NCBI RefSeq assembly: GCF_900112355.1
Contig: NZ_FOLM01000001.1
Location: 107,276-171,275 of the forward strand
Source of the DNA: Streptomyces aidingensis
GTDB lineage: Bacteria > Actinomycetota > Actinomycetes > Streptomycetales > Streptomycetaceae
DNA length: 64,000 nt
Reading direction: 5' to 3'
A model generated the notes under the pieces. It saw only the letters and a list, made by a program, of their open reading frames with translations. It searched no databases and was not told the DNA's origin. The position numbers and the translations under genes were made by a program. This document shows positions 1-10,921 of the stretch, piece after piece; the stretch's first letter is position 1; the number at the start of each line of letters is the position of its first letter.

Positions 1-2
1 CC

Positions 3-974
3 CTGGAGACGGATATCAGGGCCGGCCTGGCGGCTGTCGAGGCGGGGCTCGTCGAGGCCACCAAGAGCGATGTCCCGTTTCTCACCGAGGCGGCCCAGCA
101 TCTGGTGCGGGCCGGGGGCAAGCGGTTCCGGCCGCTGCTGGTGATGCTGGCGGCGCAGTTCGGCGACCCGCACGCGCCGGGTGTGGTGCCGGCCGCGGTC
201 ACCGTGGAACTGACCCATCTCGCGACCCTCTACCACGACGATGTGATGGACGAGGCCCAGGTGCGGCGCGGAGTGTCCAGCGCCAATTCCCGCTGGGACA
301 ACTCGGTGGCCGTGCTGACCGGCGACTTCCTGTTCGCCCGGGCCTCCTCCATCGTGGCGGAGCTGGGGCCGGAGGCGGTGCGCATCCAGGCGGAGGCGTT
401 CGAGCGGCTGGTCACCGGCCAGATCCTGGAGACCGCGGGACCGCGTCCCGGGGACGATCCGGTGGCGCACTATCTGGATGTGGTGGCGGGCAAGACCGGC
501 TCGCTGATCGCCGTCGCCGGACGGTTCGGCGCGCTGCTCTCCGGCGCGGAGGAGCGGACCGTCCATCTGCTGACCCGGTTCGGCGAGCGGATCGGGGTCG
601 CCTTCCAGCTCGCCGACGATGTGCTGGACATCGCCAGCGAGGGCGATGTCTCGGGCAAGACCCCGGGCACCGATCTGCGCGAGGGCATCGCCACCCTGCC
701 GGTGCTGCGGCTGCGGGAGCGGATCGCCCGGCCGGGCGGCGGCACCGCGGACGACCGGGCCCTGCTGGAGCTGCTGGACGGCGATCTGACGGACGAGGGC
801 CGGCGCACCGAGGCACTGGCCGGGCTGCGGGCCCATCCGGTCCTCCAGGAGGCCAGGGCGGACGCGCTGGAGTACGCGGCCCGGGCCCGGGAGCTGCTCA
901 CCCCGCTGCCGGAGTGCCCGGCCCGGGCGGCGCTGGCCGGGCTGTGCGACAGCGTGGCCGACCGCGCCCGCTGA
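3..974 (+). CDS. Polyprenyl diphosphate synthase (5'-truncated by window edge)
   Basis: Class I trans-isoprenyl diphosphate synthase that condenses isopentenyl diphosphate onto an allylic primer, probably making the long-chain side chain of menaquinone. The open frame runs in from the left edge (first complete codon at 3), so the true start lies outside; the GTG at 105 sits inside the conserved region (RAGGKRFRPLL follows) and is not a start. Both Asp-rich motifs are present: DDVMD (nt 237-251) and DDVLD (nt 615-629). HLATLYHDD before the first motif fits a long-chain enzyme. It ends with TGA. In Streptomyces this gene follows the main nuoA-N operon, which agrees with a quinone role; that operon would lie to the left of the window. 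Product length cannot be told from sequence alone. Confidence 0.93.
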   Translation: METDIRAGLAAVEAGLVEATKSDVPFLTEAAQHLVRAGGKRFRPLLVMLAAQFGDPHAPGVVPAAVTVELTHLATLYHDDVMDEAQVRRGVSSANSRWDNSVAVLTGDFLFARASSIVAELGPEAVRIQAEAFERLVTGQILETAGPRPGDDPVAHYLDVVAGKTGSLIAVAGRFGALLSGAEERTVHLLTRFGERIGVAFQLADDVLDIASEGDVSGKTPGTDLREGIATLPVLRLRERIARPGGGTADDRALLELLDGDLTDEGRRTEALAGLRAHPVLQEARADALEYAARARELLTPLPECPARAALAGLCDSVADRAR

Positions 975-1242
975 GGCCGCTCCCTTCCCCGTCCCGTCCC
1001 GTTCTCCTGCTTCGTCCGCCGCCTCCTCCGCCCCGGCGGTTTGCCCCTCCTGTGGCGGGCCACCCGGCGCCCCACCGGGATTCCCCTAAGGGACCGGGTC
1101 CCCGCCCGGGCCCGTGGTTCATCCCCCCGGAGGACGCGGACGAGCCCTTCGGCTGATGCCGCCGGCCCCCCTCGTCCGGTGAAATCGACAGTGTCCGGGG
1201 GACGAGCCGGAACAGCTCGACAAGGCTCACTGAGCAGAGCGG

Positions 1243-2124
1243 ATGGGGATGGACATGGCAGCGAACGCAAAGCTCCGCCGAGTGCTGGTGCCGGCCGCGG
1301 TGGTCACCGGTGTGGCCGCGGCCGGCGCGGGGCTGTACCCGGCGCTGGCCAGCGACGGCAGCCCGGACCTGCCGGAGGTCACCGCCGAGGAACTGATCGT
1401 CCGGATCGCGGAGTCCGATACCGAGGAGCTGACCGGCACGGTGCGGGTCCGCTCCGGGTTCGAGATCCCGGGGCTGGCGGAGCTCGCCGAGTCCTTCGGC
1501 GGCAGCGAGGCCGGCCGGCTGGCGTCGCTGGCCAGCGGCACCAGCACACTGAAGGTGGCGGTGGACGGGCCCGAGCGGCAGCGCCTGGAGCTGGGCAGCG
1601 GCTCGGAGGAGTTCACCATGATCCACAACCAGGAGGACGTCTGGCTCTACGACGGGGCCGAGAACACCGCCTACCACTCCACCGTGCCGGAGCACCCGGA
1701 TGTGGCCGAGGCCCCCGAGGACTGGGGGCCGTACGGGGAGCTCACCCCGCAGGAGCTGGCCGAGCGGGTGCTGGAGGAGACCGAGGGCACCGCCGAGCTC
1801 ACCGTCCAGGGGACCGGCCGGGTGGCCGGCCAGGACGTCTACCAGCTCCTGGTGGAGCCCGTCGGCGACCACGGGAAAACCGGCTTCCTGACCGTCGAGT
1901 CGGTCCGCATCTCGGTGGACGCCGAGACCGGGCTGCCGCTCGCGGTGACCGTGAACAGCCCGGACCGGCAGCTCATGGATGTGGCCTTCTCGCAGATCAG
2001 CTATGACAGGCCGGCCGGCGGCAGCTTCGAGTTCACCCCGCCCGAGGGCGCCGAGGTGGTCGAGATCAACCCCGAGGCACCCTTGGAGGGCGTCTTCGGC
2101 GGCGAGGGCCTGTTCGAGCACTGA
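1243..2124 (+). CDS. LolA/RseB-like exported protein
   Basis: Predicted protein of 293 residues with an N-terminal membrane/signal segment (about residues 12-36, RRVLVPAAVV then TGVAAAGAG) and a beta-rich LolA/RseB-type domain after it. Such proteins in actinomycetes are outer-face, lipid- or peptide-binding proteins of unknown partner. ATG codons in frame occur at 1243, 1249 and 1255; none has a strong ribosome binding site, and 1243 is the longest. It stands alone, convergent with rarD, with a terminator between them. Family assignment rests on overall character (signal anchor, the pattern TVRVRSGFEIPG, DRQLMDVAFSQISY near the end) and is moderately sure; the substrate is unknown. Confidence 0.75.
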   Translation: MGMDMAANAKLRRVLVPAAVVTGVAAAGAGLYPALASDGSPDLPEVTAEELIVRIAESDTEELTGTVRVRSGFEIPGLAELAESFGGSEAGRLASLASGTSTLKVAVDGPERQRLELGSGSEEFTMIHNQEDVWLYDGAENTAYHSTVPEHPDVAEAPEDWGPYGELTPQELAERVLEETEGTAELTVQGTGRVAGQDVYQLLVEPVGDHGKTGFLTVESVRISVDAETGLPLAVTVNSPDRQLMDVAFSQISYDRPAGGSFEFTPPEGAEVVEINPEAPLEGVFGGEGLFEH

Positions 2125-2157
2125 GCCCCGGCCCCGGACCCGGCGTCCGTCCCCGAC

Positions 2158-2210
2158 GAACGGGACCCGCTCCCCGGCCCTTTCCCCTCGCCGGGCGCCG
2201 GGTCCCGTTC
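2158..2210. terminator. Bidirectional terminator between convergent genes
   Basis: A perfect 12-bp stem, GAACGGGACCCG at 2158-2169 with CGGGTCCCGTTC at 2199-2210, encloses a smaller GC-rich hairpin. It lies between the ends of the LolA-like gene and rarD and can serve both. Confidence 0.7.
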
Positions 2211-2238
2211 CCGTCGGGTTCCGGCGTGCGCCCCGCGC

Positions 2239-3327
2239 TCACCGGCCGACGGCGGCTGAGGTGCCGGCCGCGGGCGCCCGGGCGTCCCGGGCGCCATGGG
2301 CGCCATGGGCGGCGGCGCGGGTGCGGGCGGCCCGCAGGGCGGCCCGGGACAGCCGCGCCTGGCGCAGGGCGTCCCAGGTCAGCAGGGTCAGCGCGGTCCA
2401 CACCAGGAGGAAGCCGGCCCAGCGCTCGGGCGGCATCTCCTCGTGGAAGGCCAGCACCCCGAGCAGGAACATGGTGGACGGCGCCAGGTACTGCATCAGC
2501 CCGACGGTGGACAGCGGCACCCGGACCGCCGCCGCGCCGAAGAAGATCAGCGGCAGCGCGGTCACCATCCCGGTGCCCACCAGCAGCACGGTGTGGCCGG
2601 TGCCCGCAGCGGTGAAGGTGGAATCGCCGCGCGCGCCGAGCAGCAGCAGATAGCCCAGCGCGGGCAGGAACTGGAGCGCCGCGTCCGCGCTGAACCCCTC
2701 CAGGCCGTCCAGCCCGGTCTGCTTCTTGACCAGGCCGTAGAGGGCGAAGGAGACGGAGAGGAACAGGGCCAGCCAGGGCACCTGGCCGTAGGCCACGGAC
2801 ATCACCAGCACCGCCGCCGCGCCGATGCCGACGGCGGTCCACTGCGCCGGGCGCAGCCGTTCGCGCAGCAGCACCACGCCGATGGCGATGGTGATCAGCG
2901 GGTTGATGAAGTAGCCCAGGGAGGCCTCGATCACCCGGTCGTTGGCCACCGTCCAGATGAAGCCGTACCAGTTGAGGGAGATCAGGGCGGCGGAGAGGAA
3001 CACCAGGGCCAGCCGCTTCGGGCGGCGGACCAGCTCCCGTATCCACGCCCAGCGGCGGACCAGCAGCAGAAGCAGCAGCGCGCTGGGCAGCGACCACACC
3101 ATGCGGTGGGCCAGCAGCTCGGCGGGCGGGGTGGCGTCCAGCGCGTGCCAGTAGACGGGCAGCAGCCCCCACATCCCGAACGCCGCCAGCCCGAAGGCCA
3201 GTCCGGTCCGCCGCTCGCTCCGCCGGCCGGCTTGCTGCGCGGCGCCCGCGTCCGTGCCCGCGCCCGTGCCCGCGCCCGCGCCCGCGTCCGTGCCCGTGCC
3301 TATGTCTGTGTCTGCACCCGTCTGCAT
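2239..3327 (-). CDS. rarD: RarD-type EamA family permease
   Basis: Integral membrane permease of the drug/metabolite transporter superfamily, 362 residues, about ten membrane segments. Family signature FGMWGLLPVYWHAL at the first membrane segment, then SLNWYGFIWTVANDRVIEASLGYFINP, which is typical of RarD. The substrate of RarD proteins is not established. The start at 3327 is chosen over an in-frame ATG at 3381 because GAAGGAG precedes it at a good distance. Residues about 3-30 are a low-complexity Gly/Thr/Ala/Asp stretch not found in the core family, coded by short GC-rich repeats (3240-3320). Confidence 0.9.
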   Translation of the reverse strand: MQTGADTDIGTGTDAGAGAGTGAGTDAGAAQQAGRRSERRTGLAFGLAAFGMWGLLPVYWHALDATPPAELLAHRMVWSLPSALLLLLLVRRWAWIRELVRRPKRLALVFLSAALISLNWYGFIWTVANDRVIEASLGYFINPLITIAIGVVLLRERLRPAQWTAVGIGAAAVLVMSVAYGQVPWLALFLSVSFALYGLVKKQTGLDGLEGFSADAALQFLPALGYLLLLGARGDSTFTAAGTGHTVLLVGTGMVTALPLIFFGAAAVRVPLSTVGLMQYLAPSTMFLLGVLAFHEEMPPERWAGFLLVWTALTLLTWDALRQARLSRAALRAARTRAAAHGAHGARDARAPAAGTSAAVGR

Positions 3328-3502
3328 CGCCGATCGTCTCCTTCGCCACGCGGGGCCGGCGGCGGCCGGTGCACCCAGCATGAAGGTAGTCGCGCGGGCG
3401 TCCCCCTGTCATTTCCGTTATCCGATTACGGTCCTGGCGTCGGAGTGAGGTGCGACACCCCCGTGGCGGCTCGCGGGACCGCCGCCCGCACTCGGGACGG
3501 GA

Positions 3503-3546
3503 AAGGGGCCGGACCGGCGCCGGGTGGGGGGCCGGTCCGGCCCCTT
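3503..3546 (-). terminator. Terminator of korAB
   Basis: Perfect 16-bp inverted repeat, AAGGGGCCGGACCGGC at 3503-3518 and its complement at 3531-3546, loop 12 nt, just beyond the korB stop. On the minus strand it is followed by TTTC. Confidence 0.8.
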
Positions 3547-3569
3547 GGGCCGGGTCGCGCGGGGACAGG

Positions 3570-4644
<1,075 letters not shown>

Positions 4645-4655
<11 letters not shown>

Positions 4656-6603
4656 CGCTCGCCTCCTTGATGGCGCTCGCAAGCTGTTCGGCCTTGAAGG
4701 GCAGGCCGGTGACCTGGGTGAGGGAGTGGATGTCGACCAGATACCTGGCGCGCAGCAGGGCGGCGAGCTGGCCGAGGTTCATCTCCGGCACGATGACCCG
4801 GTCATAGGCCTTCAGCACCTGCCCGAGGTTGGCCGGGAAGGGGTTGAGGTGGCGCAGGTGGGCCTGGGCGATGTGGCCTCCGGCGCGCCGGATGCGGCGC
4901 ACCGCGGCGGTGATGGGGCCATAGGTGGAGCCCCAGCCAAGCACGAGGGTGCGGGCGGCGGCGCCGGGGTCGTCCACGGCCACATCGGGCACGGCGATCC
5001 GGTCGATCTTGGCCTGGCGGGTGCGGACCATGTGGTCGTGGTTGGCCGGGTCGTAGGAGATGTTGCCGCTGCCGTCCTGCTTCTCGATGCCGCCGATGCG
5101 GTGTTCCAGGCCCGGGGTGCCGGGCACCGCCCAGGGCCGGGCCAGGGTCCGCTCGTCGCGCTTGTACGGCCAGAAGACCTCGGTGCCGTCGTCCAGGGTG
5201 TGGTTGGGGGCGGTGGCGAACTGCACCCGCAGATCAGGCAGGTCCGCCACCTCCGGGATGCGCCAGGGCTCGGAGCCGTTGGCCAGATAGCCGTCGGAGA
5301 GCAGGAACACCGGGGTGCGGTGGACCAGCGCGATCCGCACCGCCTCCAGCGCCGCGTCGAAGCAGCCGGCCGGGGTGGCCGCGGCCACCACCGGCACCGG
5401 GGCCTCCCCGTTGCGGCCGAACATCGCCTGCAGCAGGTCCGCCTGCTCGGTCTTGGTGGGCAGCCCCGTGGACGGACCGCCGCGCTGGATGTCCACCACC
5501 AGCAGCGGCAGCTCCAGCGTCACCGCCAGCCCGATGGTCTCCGACTTCAGCGCCACGCCCGGGCCGGAGGTGGTGGTCACCCCCAGACTTCCCCCGAAGG
5601 CCGCGCCGAGCGCCGCACCGATCGCGGCGATCTCGTCCTCCGCCTGGAAGGTGCGCACACCGAAGTTCTTGTGCCTGGACAGCTCGTGCAGGATGTCCGA
5701 GGCCGGGGTGATGGGGTAGGAGCCCAGGAACAGCGGCAGGTCCGCCTGCTGGGACGCGGTGATCAGTCCGTAGGACAGGGCCAGGTTCCCGGAGATGTTG
5801 CGGTAGGTCCCCGGCGGGAATGCCGAGGCCGCCGGCGCCACCTGGTAGGAGGTGGCGAAATCCTCCGTGGTCTCACCGAAGTTCCAGCCCGCCCGGAAGG
5901 CGGCGATATTGGCCTGCGCGATCTGTGGGCGCTTGGCGAACTTGGTGCGCAGAAAGTCCTCGGTGCCCTGCGTGGGGCGGCTGTACATCCACGACAGCAG
6001 CCCGAGGGCGAACATGTTCTTCGACCGTCCCGCGTCCTTGCGGGACAGCCCGAACTCCTTCAGCGCCTCCACCGTCAGGGTGGTCAGCGGCACCGGATGC
6101 ACCCGGAAGGACTCCAGCGAGCCGTCCTCCAGCGGGGAGGCGTCATAGCCGACCTTGGCCATCGCCCGCGAGGTGAACTCGTCGGTGTTCACGATGATCT
6201 CCGCACCCGGCGGCAGATCCCCGACATTCGCCTTCAGCGCCGCCGGGTTCATCGCCACCAGCACATCCGGCCGGTCACCCGGGGTGAGGATGTCGTGGTC
6301 GGCGAAGTGCAACTGGAAGGACGACACCCCCGGCAGCGTCCCCGCCGGTGCCCGGATCTCCGCCGGGAAGTTCGGCAGCGTGGACAGATCGTTGCCGAAC
6401 GAGGCCGTCTCGGAGGTGAAACGGTCACCCGTCAGCTGCATGCCGTCACCGGAGTCGCCCGCGAACCGGATGATCACCCGCTCCAGGCGCTGTACGGCCT
6501 TGTGTCCCGGCTGTTCCGGCGTTTCCGGCGGCTCGCCCGCTGCCTGGCCCGGCTGGTGGCCGGTGCCGGAGTCCGGGGCGGCCGGTTCGACCTGGCTGGT
6601 CAC
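4645..6603 (-). CDS. korA: 2-oxoacid:ferredoxin oxidoreductase, fused gamma-alpha subunit
   Basis: Subunit of 652 residues in which the gamma domain (about 40-210, starting RVIIRFAGDSGDGMQLTGD) is fused in front of the alpha domain (about 240-630, with YPITPASDILH and TSGPGVALKSETIGL). It binds CoA and substrate together with KorB. The length and fused order match actinobacterial KorA. Start is GTG at 6603 with AAGGGAG upstream. The first 35 residues are a Pro/Gln/Gly-rich leader. The pair lies 4 kb from a nuo cluster without NADH-input subunits, which suggests that reduced ferredoxin made here could be used there (inference). Confidence 0.96.
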
Positions 6604-6883
6604 GTCAGTAGCACTCCCTTGAGGCGGCTCATCTGGGCCATCGTACGCGGGTAAGGGTTGCCTTCCTCGGGGCTGATCACATCGTGGACCCGGTTCTGAG
6701 ACGTCCGTGTACTCCTCATGAACGTGCTCTGCCCCGGCTCCTGTTCCCTATCCCACTCCCGGGCCGAGTGTTCCGCGCCTTCCTCTAGAAACCCTCAACT
6801 CCCCGCGCAGTCCCGGTCGTATGAGACTCCGAGGAGCTTGTTGGACAGGCTGTAAATATGCTGGTGCTCAGCCTGCCGGGTGC

Positions 6884-7546
6884 TCAGGAATTGAGATAGG
6901 TCAGCACCGCCAGGACCCGGCGGTGATCCGTGTCACTCTGCGCCAGGCCCAGCTTGAGGAAGATGTTGCTGACGTGCTTCTCCACCGCGCCATGGCTGAC
7001 CACCAGGGCGGCGGCGATGGCCGAATTCGTCCGGCCCTCGGCCATCAGCCCCAGCACCTCGCGCTCACGCGGAGTGAGCGAGGCCAGCACATCGTGGCGG
7101 CGGCTGCGGCCCAGCAACTGCGCCACCACCTCCGGGTCCAGCGCCGTGCCGCCGCCTGCCACCCGGGTCACCGCGTCCACGAACTCCCGGACCTCGGCCA
7201 CCCGGTCCTTGAGCAGATAGCCCACCCCGCGCCCGGAGCCGGCGATCAGCTCGGTGGCGTACTGCTCCTCCACATACTGGGACAGCACCAGCACCCCCAG
7301 ATCCGGGTACTCCCGGCGCAGCCGCACGGCGGCCCGCAGCCCCTCGTCGGTGTGGGTCGGCGGCATCCGTACATCCGCCACCACCACATCGGGCAGCCCG
7401 TCGGGGCCGTCCGCCAGCTCGTGCACCGCCTTCACCAGGGCCTCGCCGTCACCCACCCCGGCCACCACCCGCATGCCCCGGTCGGTGAGCAACCGGGTCA
7501 GCCCCTCCCGCAACAGCACCGAGTCCTCGGCGATGACCACCCGCAT
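6884..7546 (-). CDS. LuxR/NarL-family response regulator
   Basis: Response regulator of 220 residues: receiver domain at 1-120 with phosphoacceptor D58 (VVVADVRMP) and Lys in LLKDRV, and a LuxR-type helix-turn-helix near 155-205 (LTPREREVLGLMAEGRTNSAIA). ATG at 7546 has GGAG eight bases upstream. It follows its histidine kinase on the same strand, 114 nt apart, so the two form a two-component operon. An AT-rich hairpin (CAGGCTG at 6846-6852 with CAGCCTG at 6869-6875) just past the stop may end the transcript. Targets cannot be read from sequence; the flanking korAB and nuo genes are candidates by position only. Confidence 0.95.
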   Translation of the reverse strand: MRVVIAEDSVLLREGLTRLLTDRGMRVVAGVGDGEALVKAVHELADGPDGLPDVVVADVRMPPTHTDEGLRAAVRLRREYPDLGVLVLSQYVEEQYATELIAGSGRGVGYLLKDRVAEVREFVDAVTRVAGGGTALDPEVVAQLLGRSRRHDVLASLTPREREVLGLMAEGRTNSAIAAALVVSHGAVEKHVSNIFLKLGLAQSDTDHRRVLAVLTYLNS

Positions 7547-7660
7547 GCGCGTTACTCCGCTCCCCGTACCGGGCCGGCCCAGCACGGCCGGCGACGCGCA
7601 CCAGCTTCTCACCCGGAGCGGGCGGCGGGGGACCGGACCGGCCGCCGGAAACCGGCACCC

Positions 7661-9058
7661 TCAGCCGCGGCCCGGGCGGTCGCGCCAGGGCAGCGCCGCG
7701 GTCACCGTGGTCGGCCCGCCGGCCGGGGAGGAGACGGCCAGCGCCCCGTCCACCGCCGCGATCCGCTCGGTCAGCCCGGCCAGCCCGGAACCCGCCCCGG
7801 TGTCCGCGCCGCCCCGGCCGTCGTCCGAGACCAGCACCATCAACTGGTCCCCGGTGCGCCAGATGTCCACCGAGGCGGACCGCGCGCGGCTGTGCTTGGA
7901 CACGTTCTGCAGCAGCTCCGAGACCATGAAATAGGTGATGCCCTCGATCGCCTCGGCCGGCCGCTTCGGCAGGTCCACGTCCACCATCACCGGAACCGTG
8001 CACCGGGAGGCCAGCGCCGACAGCGCCGGGCCCAGCCCCCGGTCGGTGAGGATCGCCGGATGGATGCCGCGGGCCAGATCGCGCAGCTCCTGAAGCGCCA
8101 GCTTCACCTCGCCGTGCGCCTCGTCCACCATCCGGGCCGCCGCGTCCGGGTCCTCGGCCAGCTTCTCCTTGGCCAGACCCAGCCCCATGGCCAGCGCCAC
8201 CAGCCGGGCCTGCGCGCCGTCGTGCAGATCCCGCTCGATGCGCCGCAGATCGGCCGCGGAGGTGTCCACCACCACCGAGCGGTTGGACTCCAGCTCCTGC
8301 ACCCGGGCATCGGCCGCCGACGGGCCGAGCAGCCCGCCGACCATCAGCCGGTCCACCATGGCCAGGCCCCGGATCAGCCAGCCGGACAGATAGAGCAGCA
8401 GCAGGCCCACCAGGCTGACCAGCAGCGCCTCGGCCAGGGTGTCCCAGACCAGGCCGCCCCCGTGGCCGTCCAGATGGATCCCGGCGCGGTCGCTTCGGTC
8501 CATCAGCCAGAAGTACAGCGGGTAGAGCAGCGCCGACCAGGCCGCCGACCACAGCGACACCACCAGCGAGAAACTGACCACCGCCCACGGCAGGTGGAAC
8601 AGCGCGTACCCCGTGCTGCGCCAGCACTCGCCGCTGCGCAGCACCGCCGACATCCACTCCATCAGGCCGCGCCGCCCCTTGGCCAGCAGCGGACGCGGGC
8701 CGGGCACCGGCAGCCCGAGCAGCCACTGGGCGCGGGTGCGCTCCACATAGCCGAAGGCGCGCAGCGAGACCAGCGTCAGACAGAGCAGGGGCAGGCCGAC
8801 AAAGGTGATCAGCAGCCCGACGCTGGTGGACAGGGCGGTCACCGCGAAGCAGAAGGCGAACAGCGCCATCGGCAGGTTGAGCAGCGCGTACAGGCCCTCG
8901 CGCAGGGTGCGCGGGCCCACCATCACGGAGACCGCGGTGCTCCACAGCCTTCTGGCACCGCCGGTGCCGGTGCCGTCGCCGATCCCGCCGTCGCCGCTCC
9001 GCTCACCCGCGTGGTGCGGGTTGCGCGACACCGCAGTGCTGCTCATGGCGCCTGCCAC
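7661..9058 (-). CDS. NarL-type sensor histidine kinase
   Basis: Membrane histidine kinase, 465 residues. Four membrane segments lie in a putative sensor region (about 60-230), followed by a HisKA_3 dimerisation domain with phosphoacceptor H279 (RRIERDLHDGAQARL) and an ATPase domain with DDGRGGAD and GLAGLTERI. GTG at 9058 has GGAGG eight bases upstream; the ATG at 9046 is a weaker alternative. It is the first gene of an operon with the LuxR-type regulator. A 9-bp perfect hairpin (GGACCGGCC at 9085-9093 with GGCCGGTCC at 9099-9107) lies in its leader. The ligand is unknown. Confidence 0.94.
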   Translation of the reverse strand: MAGAMSSTAVSRNPHHAGERSGDGGIGDGTGTGGARRLWSTAVSVMVGPRTLREGLYALLNLPMALFAFCFAVTALSTSVGLLITFVGLPLLCLTLVSLRAFGYVERTRAQWLLGLPVPGPRPLLAKGRRGLMEWMSAVLRSGECWRSTGYALFHLPWAVVSFSLVVSLWSAAWSALLYPLYFWLMDRSDRAGIHLDGHGGGLVWDTLAEALLVSLVGLLLLYLSGWLIRGLAMVDRLMVGGLLGPSAADARVQELESNRSVVVDTSAADLRRIERDLHDGAQARLVALAMGLGLAKEKLAEDPDAAARMVDEAHGEVKLALQELRDLARGIHPAILTDRGLGPALSALASRCTVPVMVDVDLPKRPAEAIEGITYFMVSELLQNVSKHSRARSASVDIWRTGDQLMVLVSDDGRGGADTGAGSGLAGLTERIAAVDGALAVSSPAGGPTTVTAALPWRDRPGRG

Positions 9059-9458
9059 TTCCCTTCCCTCCGTTCGCCGCGCCCGGACCGGCCGGCACGG
9101 CCGGTCCGCCCGGTGCGGTGAGCGGCACAGCGCACCGCTCGCTCACCCAAGACTGCCCGCTGCCCGCCCGTGCCCGCCATGGGGTGCGTCGGTCTCCCTT
9201 GGTAGGGCTAACCCCACCTTCCGTCCCACGCGTATCCTGGCGCCTGAGCCGTGCCGCCCGTGACCGGTGCCGCAGGCGCCGGACCGGCCGAATCGCCGCC
9301 CCGTACCGAAGCGGCCGGCTCCGGCGGCCTATCAGGTGCTCTCACTTTGTGTCATGATCTGATCACAGGAGTTGGGCATCGTGCGGAGCGTCGTGGACGT
9401 CGGCTGCCGGCCCGGCCGGAAACGGCCCGGGCCCACGCCGGGAAGGAGAGGGCCGGCC
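9059..9458. other. Intergenic region between divergent kinase and methyltransferase genes
   Basis: 400 nt with no convincing gene. It holds the kinase leader hairpin at 9085-9107 and, at about 9331-9372, a locally AT-richer stretch (TTTGTGTCATGATCTGATCA) that probably contains the methyltransferase promoter; I could not fix a -35/-10 pair. Confidence 0.5.
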
Positions 9459-10328
9459 GTGTTCGGAGAGCGTCGACGGCGGCTGGCCGAAGCCATGGAA
9501 TGGCGCGGTGACTGGCCTCTCGAAGCGCCGTGGATACGGCATGCCGTGGGCGCGCTGCCCCGCCACCGCTTCGCTCCCGACCGGGTCTACCACTGCGTGG
9601 GCCGCATCTATGTCCCGGTCGACCGCTGGACCCAGCCCGACCGCTGGGCGGATGTGATCTACGCCGGCCCGGACGACCCGACCGTCGTCCAGGTCGCCGA
9701 CGGCCGGCCGGCACTCACCATCGCCTCCCCCGCCGCCGTGGTCGCCATGCTGGCCGCGCTCGCCCCGGAGCCCGGCGAACACCTGCTGGAGCTGGGCACC
9801 GGCACCGGCTGGAACGCGGCGCTGCTCTCCTGGCGCACCGGCCCCGGCAATGTGGTGAGCGTGGAACCCGATCCGCGCCTGGCCGACCAGGCCCGCCGCC
9901 GGCTCGACGGGATCAGCGCCGAGGTCGCGGTGGAGACCGGCGACCCGGCCGCGGGCCGGCCGGACGGCGCGCCCTACGACGGAGTGATCGCCACCTCGCC
10001 CGCCGAACGCATTCCCTGGACCTGGGTGGCGCAGACCCGGCCGGGCGGCCGGATCGTCGTCCCCTGGGGCCGGACCGGCCATCTTCTGCTGCGGGTGGCC
10101 GAGGACGGCCGCTCGGCCGGCGGGCAGGTGCGGTCCCGGCCGCAGAACTCCACCCCCTGTGACGACGAGCCGCGCCGGAGCCCGGCCGCCCCGGAACCGG
10201 ACGGGCTCGACGGCACCGGCAGTCCCGAGGGGATCGGCGTCACCGTCACCGCCGACAAGCAGACCGTCTGGCTGCGCGACGAGGACAACGTCCTGGACGT
10301 CTCCACCAGCCAGGGCGAGCGGCCCTGA
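9459..10328 (+). CDS. PCMT-like SAM-dependent methyltransferase
   Basis: Class I methyltransferase of about 289 residues related to protein-L-isoaspartate O-methyltransferases. The SAM-binding motif [17 protein letters not shown] lies near residues 109-125, with VSVEPD as motif II and [15 protein letters not shown] as motif III. Chosen start is GTG at 9459 behind GGAAGGAG; GTG at 9381 (with AGGAG) would add 26 Arg/Pro/Gly-rich residues and remains possible. The C-terminal part ([17 protein letters not shown]) is typical of actinobacterial members of unknown target. It stands just before the nuo promoter but seems to be transcribed separately. Confidence 0.85.
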   Translation: MFGERRRRLAEAMEWRGDWPLEAPWIRHAVGALPRHRFAPDRVYHCVGRIYVPVDRWTQPDRWADVIYAGPDDPTVVQVADGRPALTIASPAAVVAMLAALAPEPGEHLLELGTGTGWNAALLSWRTGPGNVVSVEPDPRLADQARRRLDGISAEVAVETGDPAAGRPDGAPYDGVIATSPAERIPWTWVAQTRPGGRIVVPWGRTGHLLLRVAEDGRSAGGQVRSRPQNSTPCDDEPRRSPAAPEPDGLDGTGSPEGIGVTVTADKQTVWLRDEDNVLDVSTSQGERP

Positions 10329-10376
10329 GCCCGGCCGGGGCCGGGGTGGGAATCGAGTGGTTCCCGGGACGCACCG

Positions 10377-10405
10377 GTCACAACGCGTCGCTCACCCCCT
10401 AGACT
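10377..10405 (+). promoter_or_regulatory. Predicted promoter of the partial nuo operon
   Basis: GTCACA at 10377-10382 and TAGACT at 10400-10405 with a 17-nt spacer fit a housekeeping (HrdB-type) promoter. The implied leader is about 140 nt; from 10468 to 10540 it is a CAC/CAG-rich, probably unstructured stretch before the nuoA ribosome site. Confidence 0.6.
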
Positions 10406-10549
10406 CCCGTCCGTACGGCGGACCGGCCGGTGCCGGCCGACGCCGGACGGCCGTCCGCGGGGGCCGCGCAGCGCCACCGCAGCGCCACCACAGCAGCACA
10501 GCAGCACCACAGCAGAAGATGACCCACCACCACCAAAGGGGCCACCCAG

Positions 10550-10921
10550 GTGCCGGACTACTTCCACGGCTATGCGGTCGTCGGACTGGTCGCGGTCGTC
10601 GGCGTGCTCTTCGTCGCCGTGGCCTTCACCGCCGGACGGCTGCTGCGCCCGGTGGCGCCGACCCCGGAGAAGCTGCTCGTCTACGAGTGCGGCATCGACC
10701 CCGTCGGGGAAGGCTGGGCGCACACCCAGATCCGCTACTACCTCTACTCCTTCCTCTATGTGATCTTCGCGGTGGACGCGATCTTCCTCTTCCCCTGGGC
10801 GGCGGTGTTCGCGGCCGACGGATTCGGCGGGGTCACCCTCGCCGAGATGTTCCTCTTCCTGGGCTTTCTGGCGGCCGGCCTGTTCTACGCCTGGCGAAAG
10901 GGCGTGCTCACATGGACCTGA
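10550..10921 (+). CDS. nuoA: NADH-quinone oxidoreductase subunit A
   Basis: Three-helix membrane subunit of complex I, 123 residues. The conserved loop between helices 1 and 2, [29 protein letters not shown], carries the Cys and the acidic residues seen in NuoA. GTG start behind AAAGGGG. First gene of a ten-gene operon; its stop overlaps nuoB by 10 nt. It belongs to the second, incomplete nuo cluster of Streptomyces rather than to the full nuoA-N operon. Confidence 0.95.
   Translation: MPDYFHGYAVVGLVAVVGVLFVAVAFTAGRLLRPVAPTPEKLLVYECGIDPVGEGWAHTQIRYYLYSFLYVIFAVDAIFLFPWAAVFAADGFGGVTLAEMFLFLGFLAAGLFYAWRKGVLTWT

Noticed and set aside
6718..6860. Small open frame in the korA-regulator gap
   Set aside because: No ribosome site and no codon bias; overlaps the regulator terminator hairpin.
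9459..10328. Methyltransferase considered part of a peptide (RiPP) or antibiotic cluster
   Set aside because: No precursor peptide, maturase or other biosynthesis gene nearby; region is syntenic core.
10468..10540. Repetitive CAC/CAG stretch considered as a CRISPR-like array
   Set aside because: No repeat-spacer layout and no cas genes; it is simple triplet low complexity.
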